Source of the DNA: an uncultured Lachnospiraceae bacterium
GTDB lineage: Bacteria; Bacillota; Clostridia; Lachnospirales; Lachnospiraceae
Length of the DNA: 64,000 bases
Direction of reading: 5' to 3'
Assembly: GCA_949287925.1 (NCBI GenBank)
Contig: CASEIR010000006.1
Coordinates: 1-64,000 of the forward strand
The stretch's first letter is position 1, and the number at the start of each line of letters is the position of its first letter. Position numbers and translations under genes: made by a program. This document shows, piece after piece, positions 19,825 to 29,597 of this stretch. The notes under the pieces are model-generated. The model did not search any database. It saw only the letters and a program-made list of their open reading frames with translations, and was not told the origin of the DNA.

Positions 19825-19831
19825 TTATAAT
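19803..19831 (+). promoter_or_regulatory. Candidate promoter of pta-ackA
   Basis: TTGTCC (19803-19808), 17 bases, TATAAT (19826-19831). The -35 sits inside the mgtE terminator hairpin. Confidence 0.5.
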
Positions 19832-19870
19832 AAAAATTACTGAGAATATATGGAAAGGAGTCTATTTATC

Positions 19871-20872
19871 ATGGGATTTATAGATGAAATCAAAGCAAAA
19901 GCAAAAACCTGCAAAAAGACCATTGTGCTTCCCGAGACGGAAGATATCAGAACCTACGAGGCTGCAGAAGCAGTTTTGAAGGAAGGAACGGCGAATCTGA
20001 TTCTGGTGGGAAGTGAAGAAGAGATTGCAAAGAACAAAGGCGATTTTGATATCAGCGGCGCGAAAATCGTAGATCCGGCTACTTACGAGAAGACGGAAGA
20101 ATATATCGCCAAACTGGTGGAATTAAGACAGAAAAAAGGGATGACAGAAGAACAGGCAAGAGAACTGCTTCTTACAAACTATCTGTATTACGGTGTTATG
20201 ATGGTTAAGATGAAAGATGCTGATGGAATGGTATCTGGTGCATGTCATTCTACAGCAGACACCTTGAGACCGTGCCTGCAGATTCTGAAAACAAAACCGG
20301 GCACAAAGCTTGTTTCAGCATTTTTTGTAATGGTTGTTCCGGATTGTGACATGGGAGCAGACGGAACCTTTATCTTCGCGGATTCTGGACTGGAGCAGAA
20401 TCCGGATCCGGAAAAACTGGCTGCCATCGCTCTTTCTTCCGCAGAATCTTTTGAACTGTTAACAGGGAAAGAACCAGTTGTTGCATTCCTTTCTCATTCT
20501 ACCAAAGGAAGTGCAAAACATCCGGATGTAGATAAGGTTTTGGAAGCTACACGAATTGCAAAAGAAAACGCACCTGAGGGACTTCTGATTGACGGAGAAT
20601 TCCAGCTGGATGCCGCAATTGTTCCTGAAGTGGGCGCATCAAAGGCTCCGGGAAGCCCAGTGGCAGGAAAAGCAAACGTATTGGTATTCCCGGATCTGGA
20701 TGCCGGAAATATCGGATATAAGCTGGTGCAAAGACTGGGCAAGGCGGAAGCCTACGGACCGCTGACACAGGGAATCGCAGCTCCTGTTAACGATCTGTCC
20801 CGGGGATGCAGCGCAAAGGATATTGAAGGAGTTGTCGCAATCACAGCAGTTCAGGCTATGGCAGAAAAGTAA
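19871..20872 (+). CDS. pta: Phosphate acetyltransferase
   Basis: Interconverts acetyl-CoA and acetyl phosphate, the first half of the acetate-forming ATP pathway. At 333 residues it is the short Firmicute form without an N-terminal regulatory domain. VLPETEDIRTYEAA (about residue 20) and VAFLSHSTKGSAKHPDVDKV (about 210) are family signatures. The start at 19871 is preceded by GGAAAGGAG; an upstream in-frame ATG lacks a site. It sits 32 bases before ackA, with which it is surely co-transcribed. Confidence 0.97.
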   Translation: MGFIDEIKAKAKTCKKTIVLPETEDIRTYEAAEAVLKEGTANLILVGSEEEIAKNKGDFDISGAKIVDPATYEKTEEYIAKLVELRQKKGMTEEQARELLLTNYLYYGVMMVKMKDADGMVSGACHSTADTLRPCLQILKTKPGTKLVSAFFVMVVPDCDMGADGTFIFADSGLEQNPDPEKLAAIALSSAESFELLTGKEPVVAFLSHSTKGSAKHPDVDKVLEATRIAKENAPEGLLIDGEFQLDAAIVPEVGASKAPGSPVAGKANVLVFPDLDAGNIGYKLVQRLGKAEAYGPLTQGIAAPVNDLSRGCSAKDIEGVVAITAVQAMAEK

Positions 20873-20904
20873 GATTAGAATCCAGATAAAGAGAGGTATC
20901 TATT

Positions 20905-22095
20905 ATGAATGTATTAGTTATTAACTGTGGAAGTTCATCCTTAAAATTCCAGCTGATTAATTCAGAGTCAGAAAAAGTTCTGGCTAAGGGTCTCTGTGAG
21001 CGTATTGGTATCGACGGGAGCCTTACCTATCAGCCGGAAGGCGGAGAGAAGGTAAAATCTGACAAAGCTATGCCGACACACACAGAAGCGATTCAGTTTG
21101 TAATCGATGCACTGACGGACGAAATGACTGGAGTTGTTAAGAGCCTGAATGAGATCGGCGCAGTCGGACACCGTGTCGTACATGGTGGAGAAAAATTCGC
21201 GAATTCAGTTGTGATCACAGATGAAGTTATCAAAGCGATTGAAGAATGCAATGATCTTGCTCCGCTTCATAATCCGGCGAACCTGATCGGAATCCGCGCA
21301 TGTCAGAAATTGATGCCGGGGACGCCTATGGTCGCAGTGTTTGACACGGCATTTCATCAGACTATGCCGGAAAAGGCTTATATGTATGGCCTCCCTTATG
21401 AATATTATGAGAAATACAAAGTAAGACGATATGGATTCCACGGAACCAGTCACAGCTTTGTTTCAAAAAGAGCGGCAGAGCTTGCTGGAAAACCATATGA
21501 ATCTCTGAAAACAATCGTATGCCATCTCGGGAACGGGGCAAGTATCTGTGCGGTTGAAAACGGGAAATCCGTAGATACCTCCATGGGGCTTACTCCTCTG
21601 GAGGGGCTGGTTATGGGAACAAGATCCGGAGATATTGATCCTGCCATCCTGGAATTTATTGCCAAGAAAGAAGATCTGGATATTGCAGGTCTTATGAATA
21701 TGCTGAATAAAAAATCAGGCGTATACGGTCTTTCCAACTATCTGTCAAGCGATTTCCGGGATCTTTCGGCAGGGGCTGAAAGCGGAAACAAGCCGGCCGA
21801 GATTGCGCTTGATGTGTTCTGCTATCGTGTTGCAAAATATGTTGGAGCTTATGCGGCGGCAATGAACGGAGTGGATGTTATTGCATTCACTGCAGGTATC
21901 GGAGAGAATTCCGATATTGTACGTGAAAAAGTAATCGATTGTCTTGGATATCTTGGAATTACGCTGGATAAAGAAGCAAATTCCAAACGTGGAGAGGAAG
22001 TCCTTATCTCAACTCCGGAATCTAAGGTACAGGTATTTATAATTCCAACAAACGAAGAACTTGCGATTGCAAGAGAAACTGTTGCATTAGTTTAG
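20905..22095 (+). CDS. ackA: Acetate kinase
   Basis: Transfers phosphate from acetyl phosphate to ADP, yielding acetate and ATP. The 396-residue ASKHA-fold enzyme opens with [13 protein letters not shown], has GHRVVHGGE near residue 90, [10 protein letters not shown] near 180 and HLGNGAS near 210. AGAGAGG precedes the ATG. With Pta it provides substrate-level phosphorylation during fermentation. Confidence 0.98.
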   Translation: MNVLVINCGSSSLKFQLINSESEKVLAKGLCERIGIDGSLTYQPEGGEKVKSDKAMPTHTEAIQFVIDALTDEMTGVVKSLNEIGAVGHRVVHGGEKFANSVVITDEVIKAIEECNDLAPLHNPANLIGIRACQKLMPGTPMVAVFDTAFHQTMPEKAYMYGLPYEYYEKYKVRRYGFHGTSHSFVSKRAAELAGKPYESLKTIVCHLGNGASICAVENGKSVDTSMGLTPLEGLVMGTRSGDIDPAILEFIAKKEDLDIAGLMNMLNKKSGVYGLSNYLSSDFRDLSAGAESGNKPAEIALDVFCYRVAKYVGAYAAAMNGVDVIAFTAGIGENSDIVREKVIDCLGYLGITLDKEANSKRGEEVLISTPESKVQVFIIPTNEELAIARETVALV

Positions 22096-22105
22096 AAGAT
22101 TTGGG

Positions 22106-22133
22106 TTGACAAACGTTATTTACATGATATAAT
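22106..22133 (+). promoter_or_regulatory. Promoter of the DUF177-rpmF unit
   Basis: TTGACA (22106-22111), 16 bases, TATAAT (22128-22133), with a TG one base before the -10 (extended -10). Confidence 0.85.
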
Positions 22134-22161
22134 AGTCTAGGTGTGAATAGGAGTATTAATT

Positions 22162-22689
22162 ATGATATTAGACCTATCCTGCGTTTTGTCTGAGCAGCAT
22201 ACACCGATTGACACAAATCTTCCGGTTGAAATGGAAGTTTTTCATTATGACCAGCGGAACTACAGGATCACAGAAAAGAGTAGCATGCACCTGCGGATTG
22301 TATATGCCGAGAATAAGCGGCTGACGATCAGCGGCAGTTGTGATGTTGCGGTGATTATCCCCTGTGACCGTTGTCTGGAGGATGTAGAAGTGAAGATTCC
22401 TTTGGATTTTCACAAAAAAATCAGTGTGGATCCGGCGCATGCAGATCAGTCAGACGAATTAGACGAAACCAATTTTATTGACGGATATAACTTGGATGTG
22501 GAGCAGTTGTTCTGCAATGAGTTATTAGTAGGGTGGCCGACAAAGATTCTGTGCAGAGATGACTGTAAAGGGATTTGCAGCGTTTGTGGTCAAAACCTGA
22601 ATGAAGGCACCTGTGATTGTGAAGATACAGGCCTTGACCCTAGAATGTCAGTTATCCGTGATGTCTTTAAGAATTTTAAGGAGGTGTAA
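22162..22689 (+). CDS. DUF177 (YceD-like) protein
   Basis: A 175-residue DUF177 protein. The family is almost always encoded just before rpmF and is implicated in 23S rRNA or 50S maturation in bacteria and plastids. CDRCLEDVEVKIPL (about residue 72) and the C-terminal Cys set CRDDCKGICSVCGQN...CDCED (about 130-155) are typical and probably bind zinc. Its stop codon is three bases before the rpmF start, and its last codons supply the rpmF ribosome-binding site AAGGAGGTG. Confidence 0.92.
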   Translation: MILDLSCVLSEQHTPIDTNLPVEMEVFHYDQRNYRITEKSSMHLRIVYAENKRLTISGSCDVAVIIPCDRCLEDVEVKIPLDFHKKISVDPAHADQSDELDETNFIDGYNLDVEQLFCNELLVGWPTKILCRDDCKGICSVCGQNLNEGTCDCEDTGLDPRMSVIRDVFKNFKEV

Positions 22690-22692
22690 CCC

Positions 22693-22872
22693 ATGTCAAT
22701 CTGTCCAAAGAATAAATCTTCTAAAGCAAGAAGGGACAAAAGAAGAGCAAATTGGAAGATGAGCGCGCCAAATCTGGTGAAATGCAGCAAGTGCGGCGAA
22801 TTAATGATGCCTCACAGAGTTTGCAAGGCTTGCGGCTCTTATAACAAAAAAGAAATTATTGCTCAGGATTAA
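22693..22872 (+). CDS. rpmF: 50S ribosomal protein bL32
   Basis: A 59-residue protein starting MSICPKNKSSKARRDKRRAN and containing KCSKCGE and CKACGSY, the Cys-containing zinc-binding form of bL32. It follows DUF177 directly, an order conserved across bacteria, and is followed by a terminator. Growth under zinc shortage could favour a Cys-free paralogue, none of which is in the window. Confidence 0.95.
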   Translation: MSICPKNKSSKARRDKRRANWKMSAPNLVKCSKCGELMMPHRVCKACGSYNKKEIIAQD

Positions 22873-22888
22873 TTATGAACAACGACAG

Positions 22889-22920
22889 CCCCGGAGTTTC
22901 AGACTCCGGGGTTTTTCTTT
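22889..22920 (+). terminator. Terminator of rpmF
   Basis: CCCCGGAGT (22889-22897) pairs with ACTCCGGGG (22903-22911), then TTTTTCTTTTT. Confidence 0.9.
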
Positions 22921-22959
22921 TTATATTTTATAGAAATGCAGGTTTCATCACAGAAATCA

Positions 22960-22988
22960 TTGATTTTTGTACCAAGGTTTAGTAGAAT
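22960..22988 (+). promoter_or_regulatory. Promoter of the plsX unit
   Basis: TTGATT (22960-22965), 17 bases, TAGAAT (22983-22988). A short palindrome CCTAG-N5-CTAGG (22993-23007) follows and includes part of the ribosome-binding site. Confidence 0.6.
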
Positions 22989-23017
22989 TAATCCTAGCAA
23001 GTCTAGGAGGAAGACAG

Positions 23018-24049
23018 ATGTCAGAGATTACAAGTATAGCTTTAGATGTAATGGGCGGAGACAATGCCCCTGTAGAGATGATCAAAGGCGCATTGGAGGC
23101 CATAAAAACAGAGCCATCAATGAAGGTGTTTCTTGTAGGCAAAGAAGAGGTCATCACGAAAGAACTGGCGAATTATCAATATAACAACGAGCAGATTCAG
23201 ATCGTTCCTGCCTCAGAAGTGATAGAGACTGCAGAGCCTCCGGTAAATGCAATTCGTAAAAAGAAGGATTCTTCGATTGTCGTTGGTATGAAGATGGTAA
23301 AAGAAGGAGCGGCGGATGCATTTGTATCAGCCGGAAGTTCCGGGGCAATTCTGGTAGGCGGACAGGTGATTGTCGGCAGGATCAAAGGAGTAGAGCGGCC
23401 GCCGCTTGCACCGTTGATCCCTACTGAAAAGGGAGTAACCCTTCTGATTGACTGCGGGGCCAACGTGGACGCCAGACCATCCCATCTTGTACAGTTTGCA
23501 AAGATGGGGGCCATATATATGGAGCATGTTGTGGGAATTCAGAATCCGAAAGTGGGTATTGTAAATATCGGGGCAGAGGAAGAGAAGGGGAATGCCCTTG
23601 TGAAAGAAACATTTCCGCTTTTGAAGGCAGAAAAAGACATTCATTTTATTGGAAGTGTCGAGGCTCGCGAAATACCTCACGGCCAGGCGGATGTGGTTGT
23701 CTGTGAAGCTTTTGCCGGCAATATCATTCTGAAACTTTACGAAGGAGTAGGGGCCGTGCTGATTGACAAGATCAAAGAAGGGATGCTGTCCACTTTGCGC
23801 AGCAAGATTGGAGCCTTTCTTGTAAAACCGGCTTTGAAGGCGACGCTGAAAACATTCGACGCAAGTGAATATGGCGGCGCGCCGCTTCTTGGACTGAACG
23901 GGCTTGTAGTGAAGACCCATGGAAGTTCCAAGGCAAAAGAAGTGCGTAATACGCTTTTGCAGTGCGTTACATTTAAAAAGCAGAAAATAAATGATAAAAT
24001 CAGAGAAAGTATTCAGAGAGATTCAATGTCCTCTGAATCATATAAATAA
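23018..24049 (+). CDS. plsX: Phosphate acyltransferase PlsX
   Basis: Makes acyl-phosphate from acyl-ACP, the first step of PlsXY glycerolipid synthesis. The 343-residue protein begins SEITSIALDVMGGDNAP, with SAGSSGAILVGG (about residue 95) and GNIILKLYEGVG (about 230). The start at 23018 has AGGAGG six bases upstream; a longer frame from 22967 starts within the promoter. It is followed by acpP, its substrate carrier. No FapR box was recognised. Confidence 0.95.
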   Translation: MSEITSIALDVMGGDNAPVEMIKGALEAIKTEPSMKVFLVGKEEVITKELANYQYNNEQIQIVPASEVIETAEPPVNAIRKKKDSSIVVGMKMVKEGAADAFVSAGSSGAILVGGQVIVGRIKGVERPPLAPLIPTEKGVTLLIDCGANVDARPSHLVQFAKMGAIYMEHVVGIQNPKVGIVNIGAEEEKGNALVKETFPLLKAEKDIHFIGSVEAREIPHGQADVVVCEAFAGNIILKLYEGVGAVLIDKIKEGMLSTLRSKIGAFLVKPALKATLKTFDASEYGGAPLLGLNGLVVKTHGSSKAKEVRNTLLQCVTFKKQKINDKIRESIQRDSMSSESYK

Positions 24050-24077
24050 TCCGAAAGCAGAAGGAGAATGATGTAAT

Positions 24078-24311
24078 ATGGAATTTGAAAAATTAAAAGA
24101 AATTATTGCCGATGTATTGAATGTGGACATGAGCGAGATTACAGAAGATTCGAAGTTTATCGATGATCTTGGAGCAGATTCTCTTGATATTTTCCAGATT
24201 ATAATGGGGATCGAGGAAACTTTTGATATCGAAATTGATAATGATGATGCGGAAAGTATCGTAACTGTCGCAGACGCAGTCGAACAGATTAAAAAAGCAA
24301 CAAATGACTAG
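24078..24311 (+). CDS. acpP: Acyl carrier protein
   Basis: A 77-residue acidic carrier of acyl chains. The phosphopantetheine attachment serine is Ser35 in [10 protein letters not shown]. It lies between plsX and rnc, the usual Firmicute order, with AAGGAGAATG upstream. A hairpin terminator follows, which may be why rnc levels differ from acpP levels. Confidence 0.97.
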   Translation: MEFEKLKEIIADVLNVDMSEITEDSKFIDDLGADSLDIFQIIMGIEETFDIEIDNDDAESIVTVADAVEQIKKATND

Positions 24312-24326
24312 GCAAACGATGGAGAG

Positions 24327-24352
24327 AAAAAGCCCGGCAGGGCTTTTTCTTT
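24327..24352 (+). terminator. Terminator or attenuator between acpP and rnc
   Basis: AAAAAGCCC (24327-24335) pairs with GGGCTTTTT (24340-24348) and is followed by CTTTT. rnc starts only 16 bases later, so this is probably a partial terminator. Confidence 0.75.
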
Positions 24353-24364
24353 TATGAGGTGACC

Positions 24365-25060
24365 ATGAATCAGAGTATCCAATCATTAGAAAAGAAGATT
24401 AACTATCACTTTCAAAATACAAAGTTATTGAAACAGGCGATGATACACAGCTCTTATGCGAACGAAAAACATCTGCCTAAATATGAATGTAATGAGCGGC
24501 TTGAATTTCTAGGGGACGCGGTTCTGGAACTGGTATCCAGCGAGTTTTTATTCTATGCGCACACAAAAATGCCGGAGGGTGAGCTGACTAAAACCAGAGC
24601 GAGCATCGTGTGTGAACCAGCACTTGCTTTTTGCGCACGGGAACTGCAGTTAGGAGAGTATCTTTTGCTGGGAAAAGGAGAAGATGCAACCGGCGGACGG
24701 AAACGGGAATCTATTACTTCCGATGCCCTGGAAGCATTGATCGGCGCAATCTATCTGGACGGTGGTTTTGCTAATGCAAAAGAGTTCATTCACCGGTTTG
24801 TATTAAACGATCTGGAAAACAGAAAACTCTTTTTTGATAGCAAGACTATCCTGCAAGAGATCGTGCAGGCACATTTTAAAGATCCGGTTCATTACGAACT
24901 AACGGGCGAGAAAGGACCGGATCATGACAAAATTTTTGAGGTCTCGGTTTTTATTGGCCAGAAAGAATGGGGATGCGGCTCGGGAAGAACAAAAAAAGCG
25001 GCGGAACAGGAAGCGGCATATCAGAGCATACTGAAGCTTCATCAGAATAATATAAAGTAG
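24365..25060 (+). CDS. rnc: Ribonuclease III
   Basis: A 231-residue double-stranded RNA endonuclease for rRNA and mRNA processing. NERLEFLGDAVLEL (about residue 40) is the catalytic signature, DALEALIGAIYLDGG (about 120) carries the second acidic pair, and a double-stranded RNA-binding domain fills the C-terminal 70 residues (SGRTKKAAEQEAAY). The ATG at 24365 is preceded by GAGGTGA; a GTG six bases upstream is the alternative start. Confidence 0.95.
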   Translation: MNQSIQSLEKKINYHFQNTKLLKQAMIHSSYANEKHLPKYECNERLEFLGDAVLELVSSEFLFYAHTKMPEGELTKTRASIVCEPALAFCARELQLGEYLLLGKGEDATGGRKRESITSDALEALIGAIYLDGGFANAKEFIHRFVLNDLENRKLFFDSKTILQEIVQAHFKDPVHYELTGEKGPDHDKIFEVSVFIGQKEWGCGSGRTKKAAEQEAAYQSILKLHQNNIK

Positions 25061-25067
25061 GTGAAAC

Positions 25068-28000
25068 ATGTATTTAAAAAGCATCGAGGTACAGGGATTC
25101 AAATCTTTTGCACATAAAATCAAATTTGAGTTTCATAATGGTATTACCGGTATTGTGGGACCCAACGGAAGTGGAAAAAGCAATGTTGCAGATGCCGTGC
25201 GCTGGGTCCTTGGAGAGCAACGTGTAAAGCAATTGCGCGGCGGGAGTATGCAAGATGTGATTTTCTCAGGAACAGAAAACCGTAAGCCGCTGAGTTATGC
25301 ATCTGTTTCCATTACACTGGACAACTCGGATCATCAGTTGCCGATTGATTTCGAAGAAGTAACGGTGGCAAGAAAACTATACCGGTCCGGTGAAAGTGAA
25401 TACCTGATCAACGGAAGCGCCTGTCGGCTGAAAGATGTTAACGAGCTCTTTTATGATACCGATATCGGTAAAGAGGGATATTCCATTATAGGGCAGGGAC
25501 AGATTGAGCGGATCTTAAGTGGAAAACCAGAGGAGAAGAGAGAATTATTTGATGAAGCTGCCGGAATCGTAAAGTTTAAGCGGAGAAAAACGATGTCCCT
25601 GAAGAAGCTGGAAGAAGAACGGCAGAATTTGCTCCGGGTAAATGACATTCTTTCAGAATTGGAAAAACAGGTCGGTCCGCTTTCCAGGCAGGCAGAGACA
25701 GCAAAAGAATATCTGAAGAAAAAAGAAGAGTTAAAAACGTATGATATCAATATGTTTCTGCTGGAAACAGAGCGGATTCAGGAACAGATCCGGCTTCTTA
25801 CACAAAAGCTGGACGGGACAAAAGAAGAATTAGACCAGGCCGGTAAACAGTATGAAGATATGAAATCGGAATACGAAGCGGTTGAAGAGCAGGCAGACGC
25901 CATTGATGATGCGGTGGAAAAGGCTAAAAATCAGCTGAATGAGACGAATCTTCTGAAACAGCAGCTGGAAAATCAGATTGAATTGTTAAAAGAGCAGATT
26001 CACAGCGTACACATGAATGACGCACATTATACACAGCGTGAAGAGATAATATGCCAGGAAATAAAAAAACGCGAAGAGCAGATGCATACATTGCAGGGAG
26101 AACAAACAGAGATCAAGGAACAGCTGGACAAGGTTTCCGCTGCCGAAACCTCTGTCAGAGAAAAACTGATCGATGTACAGTCTCAGATAGCAGCAGTTTC
26201 TTCTATGACAGAAACTTATCAGAATGATATCATTGAGGTTTTGAATAATCGTGCATCCACGAAAGCCAAAATTCAGAAATATGATACCATGCTGGAACAA
26301 ATACAGGTTCAAAAAGCCAGATCGCATCAGCAGATCATTGAAACAGAGAGCGAGATTTTTGAACAAAACGAGCTTTTTAAAACATATCAAAGGGAGTTAA
26401 AAGAAATATCTTCTCATATTCTTGATTTGACAGAACAGTCAAAACAATGTGAACAGGCAATTCAGGATTTGCAGGTCAAAATCGGAAAACAGAATGAACA
26501 GCACCGTATCGGGCAAACCGCATATCACCGGGAACAGTCCCGGCTGGAATCCTTGAAAAATCTTACGGAGCGCTATGACGGATATGGGAACAGTATCCGG
26601 AAGGTAATGGATTGCAAGGAGCGGGAACAGGGACTTCTCGGGGTGGTGGCGGATCTTATAAAAGTAGATAAGGAATATGAGATTGCAATAGAAACAGCGC
26701 TTGGCGGAAGTATACAGAATATTGTGACGGAGGATGAAGCAACTGCCAAACGTATGATACAATATCTGAAGAAAAACCGGTTTGGAAGAGCAACCTTTCT
26801 TCCGCTTACCAGCATACGGTCTAATAGCGGGATCTCCCATACGGAAGCGTTGCGGGAAGAAGGCGTTGTGGGAAGGGCAGATGCGCTGGTGAAGGTGCCA
26901 GAAAAATATAAAACGCTTGCACAATATCTGCTGGGCAGAACATTGGTGGCCGACCATATTGATCATGCGGCAGAGATTGCAAAGAAATATAAGCAGTCCA
27001 TCCGGATCGTTACCCTGGAAGGCGAACTGATCAATCCCGGAGGATCTATGACGGGAGGCGCTTTTAAAAACACTAGTAATCTGCTGAGCAGAAGACGGGA
27101 AATCGAAGAATTCGAAAAGACGGTTTTACAGTTAAAACGGGAACTGGAAGAACTGGAAAAGGAAGCGGAAGGTCTCCGGAAAGAGCGCGCAGGACATTAT
27201 GAAAAGCTGGATGAAATTGGAGAACAGCTCCGAAAAGCGTATGTGGTACAGAATACAGCGAAGATGAATTCGGATCAGGCATCAGCCCGGATTAAAAATG
27301 CGCAGGAACAGTCAGATGCAGCCAGAAAGGAAGCAGAAGAACTGGATGCACAGATTACGCAGATTGTGGATAATCAGGAATCTATCAGTGTGGAATTGGA
27401 CACATCAGAAAATCTGGAAAAACAGATTACGGAAGAACTGGAGCTTCGTCAGTTGGAACTGGAACAGCTTCACAAAGAAGAGGAGCATCTTCAGCGCAGG
27501 ACAGAAACAATTCATTTGGAATATGCCGGCCTGGAACAGAAGTACAATTTTTCGGAAGAAAATATTATCCGGATCCGGGACGAAATACAAAAATTTCAGG
27601 AAGAACAGACACAGATTCAAGAACAAAAGGGCGGCACTTCAACAGAAATCCGCGAAAAAGAGGAACAGATCAGTGAATTGCAGCGAACGATCGAGAATTC
27701 TGCTGAATTATTTGTGGAGATTGAAAATAATATTGCGCATTTAAAAGAAGAAAGAGAAACATTGAATCTCCGGCACAAATCATTTCTGCAAAAGCGGGAA
27801 GAATTGTCACGGCATATGGCTGATCTTGATAAAGAGGTGTTCCGTCTTGACAGCCAGAAGGAAAGCCTGGAGGCATCCTCAGAAAAACAGATTAATTATA
27901 TGTGGGAAGAGTATGAAATCACATATAACAGAGCGAAAGAACTCCGGGATCATCAATTAACGGATCTGGCCCGGATGAAAAAAAGAATTCAGGAACTGAA

Positions 28001-28628
28001 GGGCGAGATACGCGGATTGGGCAATGTAAACGTAAATGCCATTGAAGAATACAAAAGTGTATCTGAACGGTATGAATTCTTGAAAGCCCAGCATGACGAT
28101 TTGGTGGAGGCAGAAGCGACACTGGAAAAAATCATTGAAGAACTGGATAGCGCTATGCGAAGGCAGTTTCGGGAACAATTTGCCCGGATCGCAACGGAAT
28201 TTGACAAAGTATTCAAAGAATTATTCGGCGGAGGAAAAGGAACCCTGGAGTTGATGGACGATGAAGATATTCTGGAGGCAGGAATCAGGATTATTGCTCA
28301 GCCGCCTGGCAAAAAATTGCAGAATATGATGCAGCTGTCTGGAGGAGAGAAAGCATTGACCGCTATTTCTTTGCTGTTTGCGATTCAGAATCTGAAACCG
28401 TCTCCTTTCTGTCTTCTGGACGAGATTGAAGCGGCTCTGGATGATAATAATGTTGACCGGTTTGCGCAATATCTGCATAAATTAACGAAACATACGCAGT
28501 TTATTGTAATTACGCACCGAAGAGGAACGATGACGGCTGCCGACCGGCTTTATGGTATCACTATGCAGGAGAAAGGAATCTCTACACAGGTGTCGGTAAG
28601 TTTATTAGAAGGACAGTTGGAACAATAG
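25068..28628 (+). CDS. smc: Chromosome segregation protein SMC
   Basis: An 1186-residue condensin ATPase that loops and organises DNA. The N-terminal head holds Walker A GPNGSGKSNVADAVRWVLGEQ (about residue 32, given in part). Long coiled coils occupy about 170-500 and 670-1010 around a hinge at about 510-660 (GGSMTGGAF). The C-terminal head has the signature LSGGEKALTAISLLFA and Walker B FCLLDEIEAALDD. It starts eight bases after rnc and is followed by ftsY, as in Bacillus. Confidence 0.98.
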   Translation: MYLKSIEVQGFKSFAHKIKFEFHNGITGIVGPNGSGKSNVADAVRWVLGEQRVKQLRGGSMQDVIFSGTENRKPLSYASVSITLDNSDHQLPIDFEEVTVARKLYRSGESEYLINGSACRLKDVNELFYDTDIGKEGYSIIGQGQIERILSGKPEEKRELFDEAAGIVKFKRRKTMSLKKLEEERQNLLRVNDILSELEKQVGPLSRQAETAKEYLKKKEELKTYDINMFLLETERIQEQIRLLTQKLDGTKEELDQAGKQYEDMKSEYEAVEEQADAIDDAVEKAKNQLNETNLLKQQLENQIELLKEQIHSVHMNDAHYTQREEIICQEIKKREEQMHTLQGEQTEIKEQLDKVSAAETSVREKLIDVQSQIAAVSSMTETYQNDIIEVLNNRASTKAKIQKYDTMLEQIQVQKARSHQQIIETESEIFEQNELFKTYQRELKEISSHILDLTEQSKQCEQAIQDLQVKIGKQNEQHRIGQTAYHREQSRLESLKNLTERYDGYGNSIRKVMDCKEREQGLLGVVADLIKVDKEYEIAIETALGGSIQNIVTEDEATAKRMIQYLKKNRFGRATFLPLTSIRSNSGISHTEALREEGVVGRADALVKVPEKYKTLAQYLLGRTLVADHIDHAAEIAKKYKQSIRIVTLEGELINPGGSMTGGAFKNTSNLLSRRREIEEFEKTVLQLKRELEELEKEAEGLRKERAGHYEKLDEIGEQLRKAYVVQNTAKMNSDQASARIKNAQEQSDAARKEAEELDAQITQIVDNQESISVELDTSENLEKQITEELELRQLELEQLHKEEEHLQRRTETIHLEYAGLEQKYNFSEENIIRIRDEIQKFQEEQTQIQEQKGGTSTEIREKEEQISELQRTIENSAELFVEIENNIAHLKEERETLNLRHKSFLQKREELSRHMADLDKEVFRLDSQKESLEASSEKQINYMWEEYEITYNRAKELRDHQLTDLARMKKRIQELKGEIRGLGNVNVNAIEEYKSVSERYEFLKAQHDDLVEAEATLEKIIEELDSAMRRQFREQFARIATEFDKVFKELFGGGKGTLELMDDEDILEAGIRIIAQPPGKKLQNMMQLSGGEKALTAISLLFAIQNLKPSPFCLLDEIEAALDDNNVDRFAQYLHKLTKHTQFIVITHRRGTMTAADRLYGITMQEKGISTQVSVSLLEGQLEQ

Positions 28629-28638
28629 GAGGTTTGAT

Positions 28639-29589
28639 ATGGCTGAAGAACAGAAGGAATCAATGGGGTTTTTTAAGCGTCTGGTGTCCGGACTCAGTAA
28701 AACCAGAGAAAATATTGTGTCAGGAATGGACAGTATTTTTCATGGATTTTCACGGATAGACGATGATTTTTATGAGGAACTGGAAGAAGTTCTGATCATG
28801 GGAGATCTGGGAGTACAGGCAACTTATGATATCCTTGACAATTTGAAACAAAGAGTAAAAGAACAACATCTGAAAGAACCGATGGAATGCCGGCAGATCC
28901 TGATTGAGAGCATCCGTGAACAGATGAACGTAGGGGAAACGGCTTATGATTTTGAAAATCAGACCTCTGTTATTATGGTGATTGGTGTAAATGGAGTCGG
29001 AAAGACTACTACCATAGGTAAACTGGCTGGGAAGCTGCGTTCTCAGGGGAAGAAAGTGGTGCTTGCAGCGGCTGACACTTTCCGTGCCGCCGCAGGCGAA
29101 CAGCTGAAAGAGTGGGCGAACCGCGCCCAGGCAGAATTGATTGGCGGTCAGGAAGGGTCTGATCCTGCTGCAGTTGTTTATGATGCTGTTGCGGCCGCTA
29201 AAGCAAGACACGCGGACATTCTCTTATGTGATACTGCCGGAAGACTGCATAATAAAAAGAATCTGATGGATGAACTGAAGAAAATGAACCGCATCATTGA
29301 CCGGGAATATCCGGAAGCATACCGGGAGACGCTTGTGGTATTGGATGCCACAACTGGACAGAATGCTTTGCAGCAGGCAAAGGAATTCAATGAAGTCGCA
29401 GATATCACCGGCATTATTCTCACCAAGATGGACGGGACCGCAAAAGGCGGAATCGCAGTTGCTATCCAGGCGGAACTTGGAATACCGGTAAAATATATCG
29501 GCGTTGGAGAGCAGATAGAAGATCTTCAGAAGTTTGACCCGGACGCTTTTGTCAACGCTTTGTTTTCAACGGAACCTGATGATGAATAG
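28639..29589 (+). CDS. ftsY: Signal recognition particle receptor FtsY
   Basis: A 316-residue SRP-type GTPase that docks ribosome-SRP complexes at the membrane. The helical N domain (about 10-100) leads to the G domain with GVNGVGKTTTIGKLA (about 118), AADTFRAAAGEQL, LLCDTAGRLHNKKNLM and TKMDGTAKGG. The acidic A domain is short, as in other Clostridia. AGGAGG precedes the start, 10 bases after smc. Confidence 0.98.
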   Translation: MAEEQKESMGFFKRLVSGLSKTRENIVSGMDSIFHGFSRIDDDFYEELEEVLIMGDLGVQATYDILDNLKQRVKEQHLKEPMECRQILIESIREQMNVGETAYDFENQTSVIMVIGVNGVGKTTTIGKLAGKLRSQGKKVVLAAADTFRAAAGEQLKEWANRAQAELIGGQEGSDPAAVVYDAVAAAKARHADILLCDTAGRLHNKKNLMDELKKMNRIIDREYPEAYRETLVVLDATTGQNALQQAKEFNEVADITGIILTKMDGTAKGGIAVAIQAELGIPVKYIGVGEQIEDLQKFDPDAFVNALFSTEPDDE

Positions 29590-29597
29590 GAGGAAAA

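Noticed and set aside
22989..23017. FapR operator before plsX
   Set aside because: Only a 5-bp-arm palindrome (CCTAG-N5-CTAGG) is present and it does not fit the FapR consensus.
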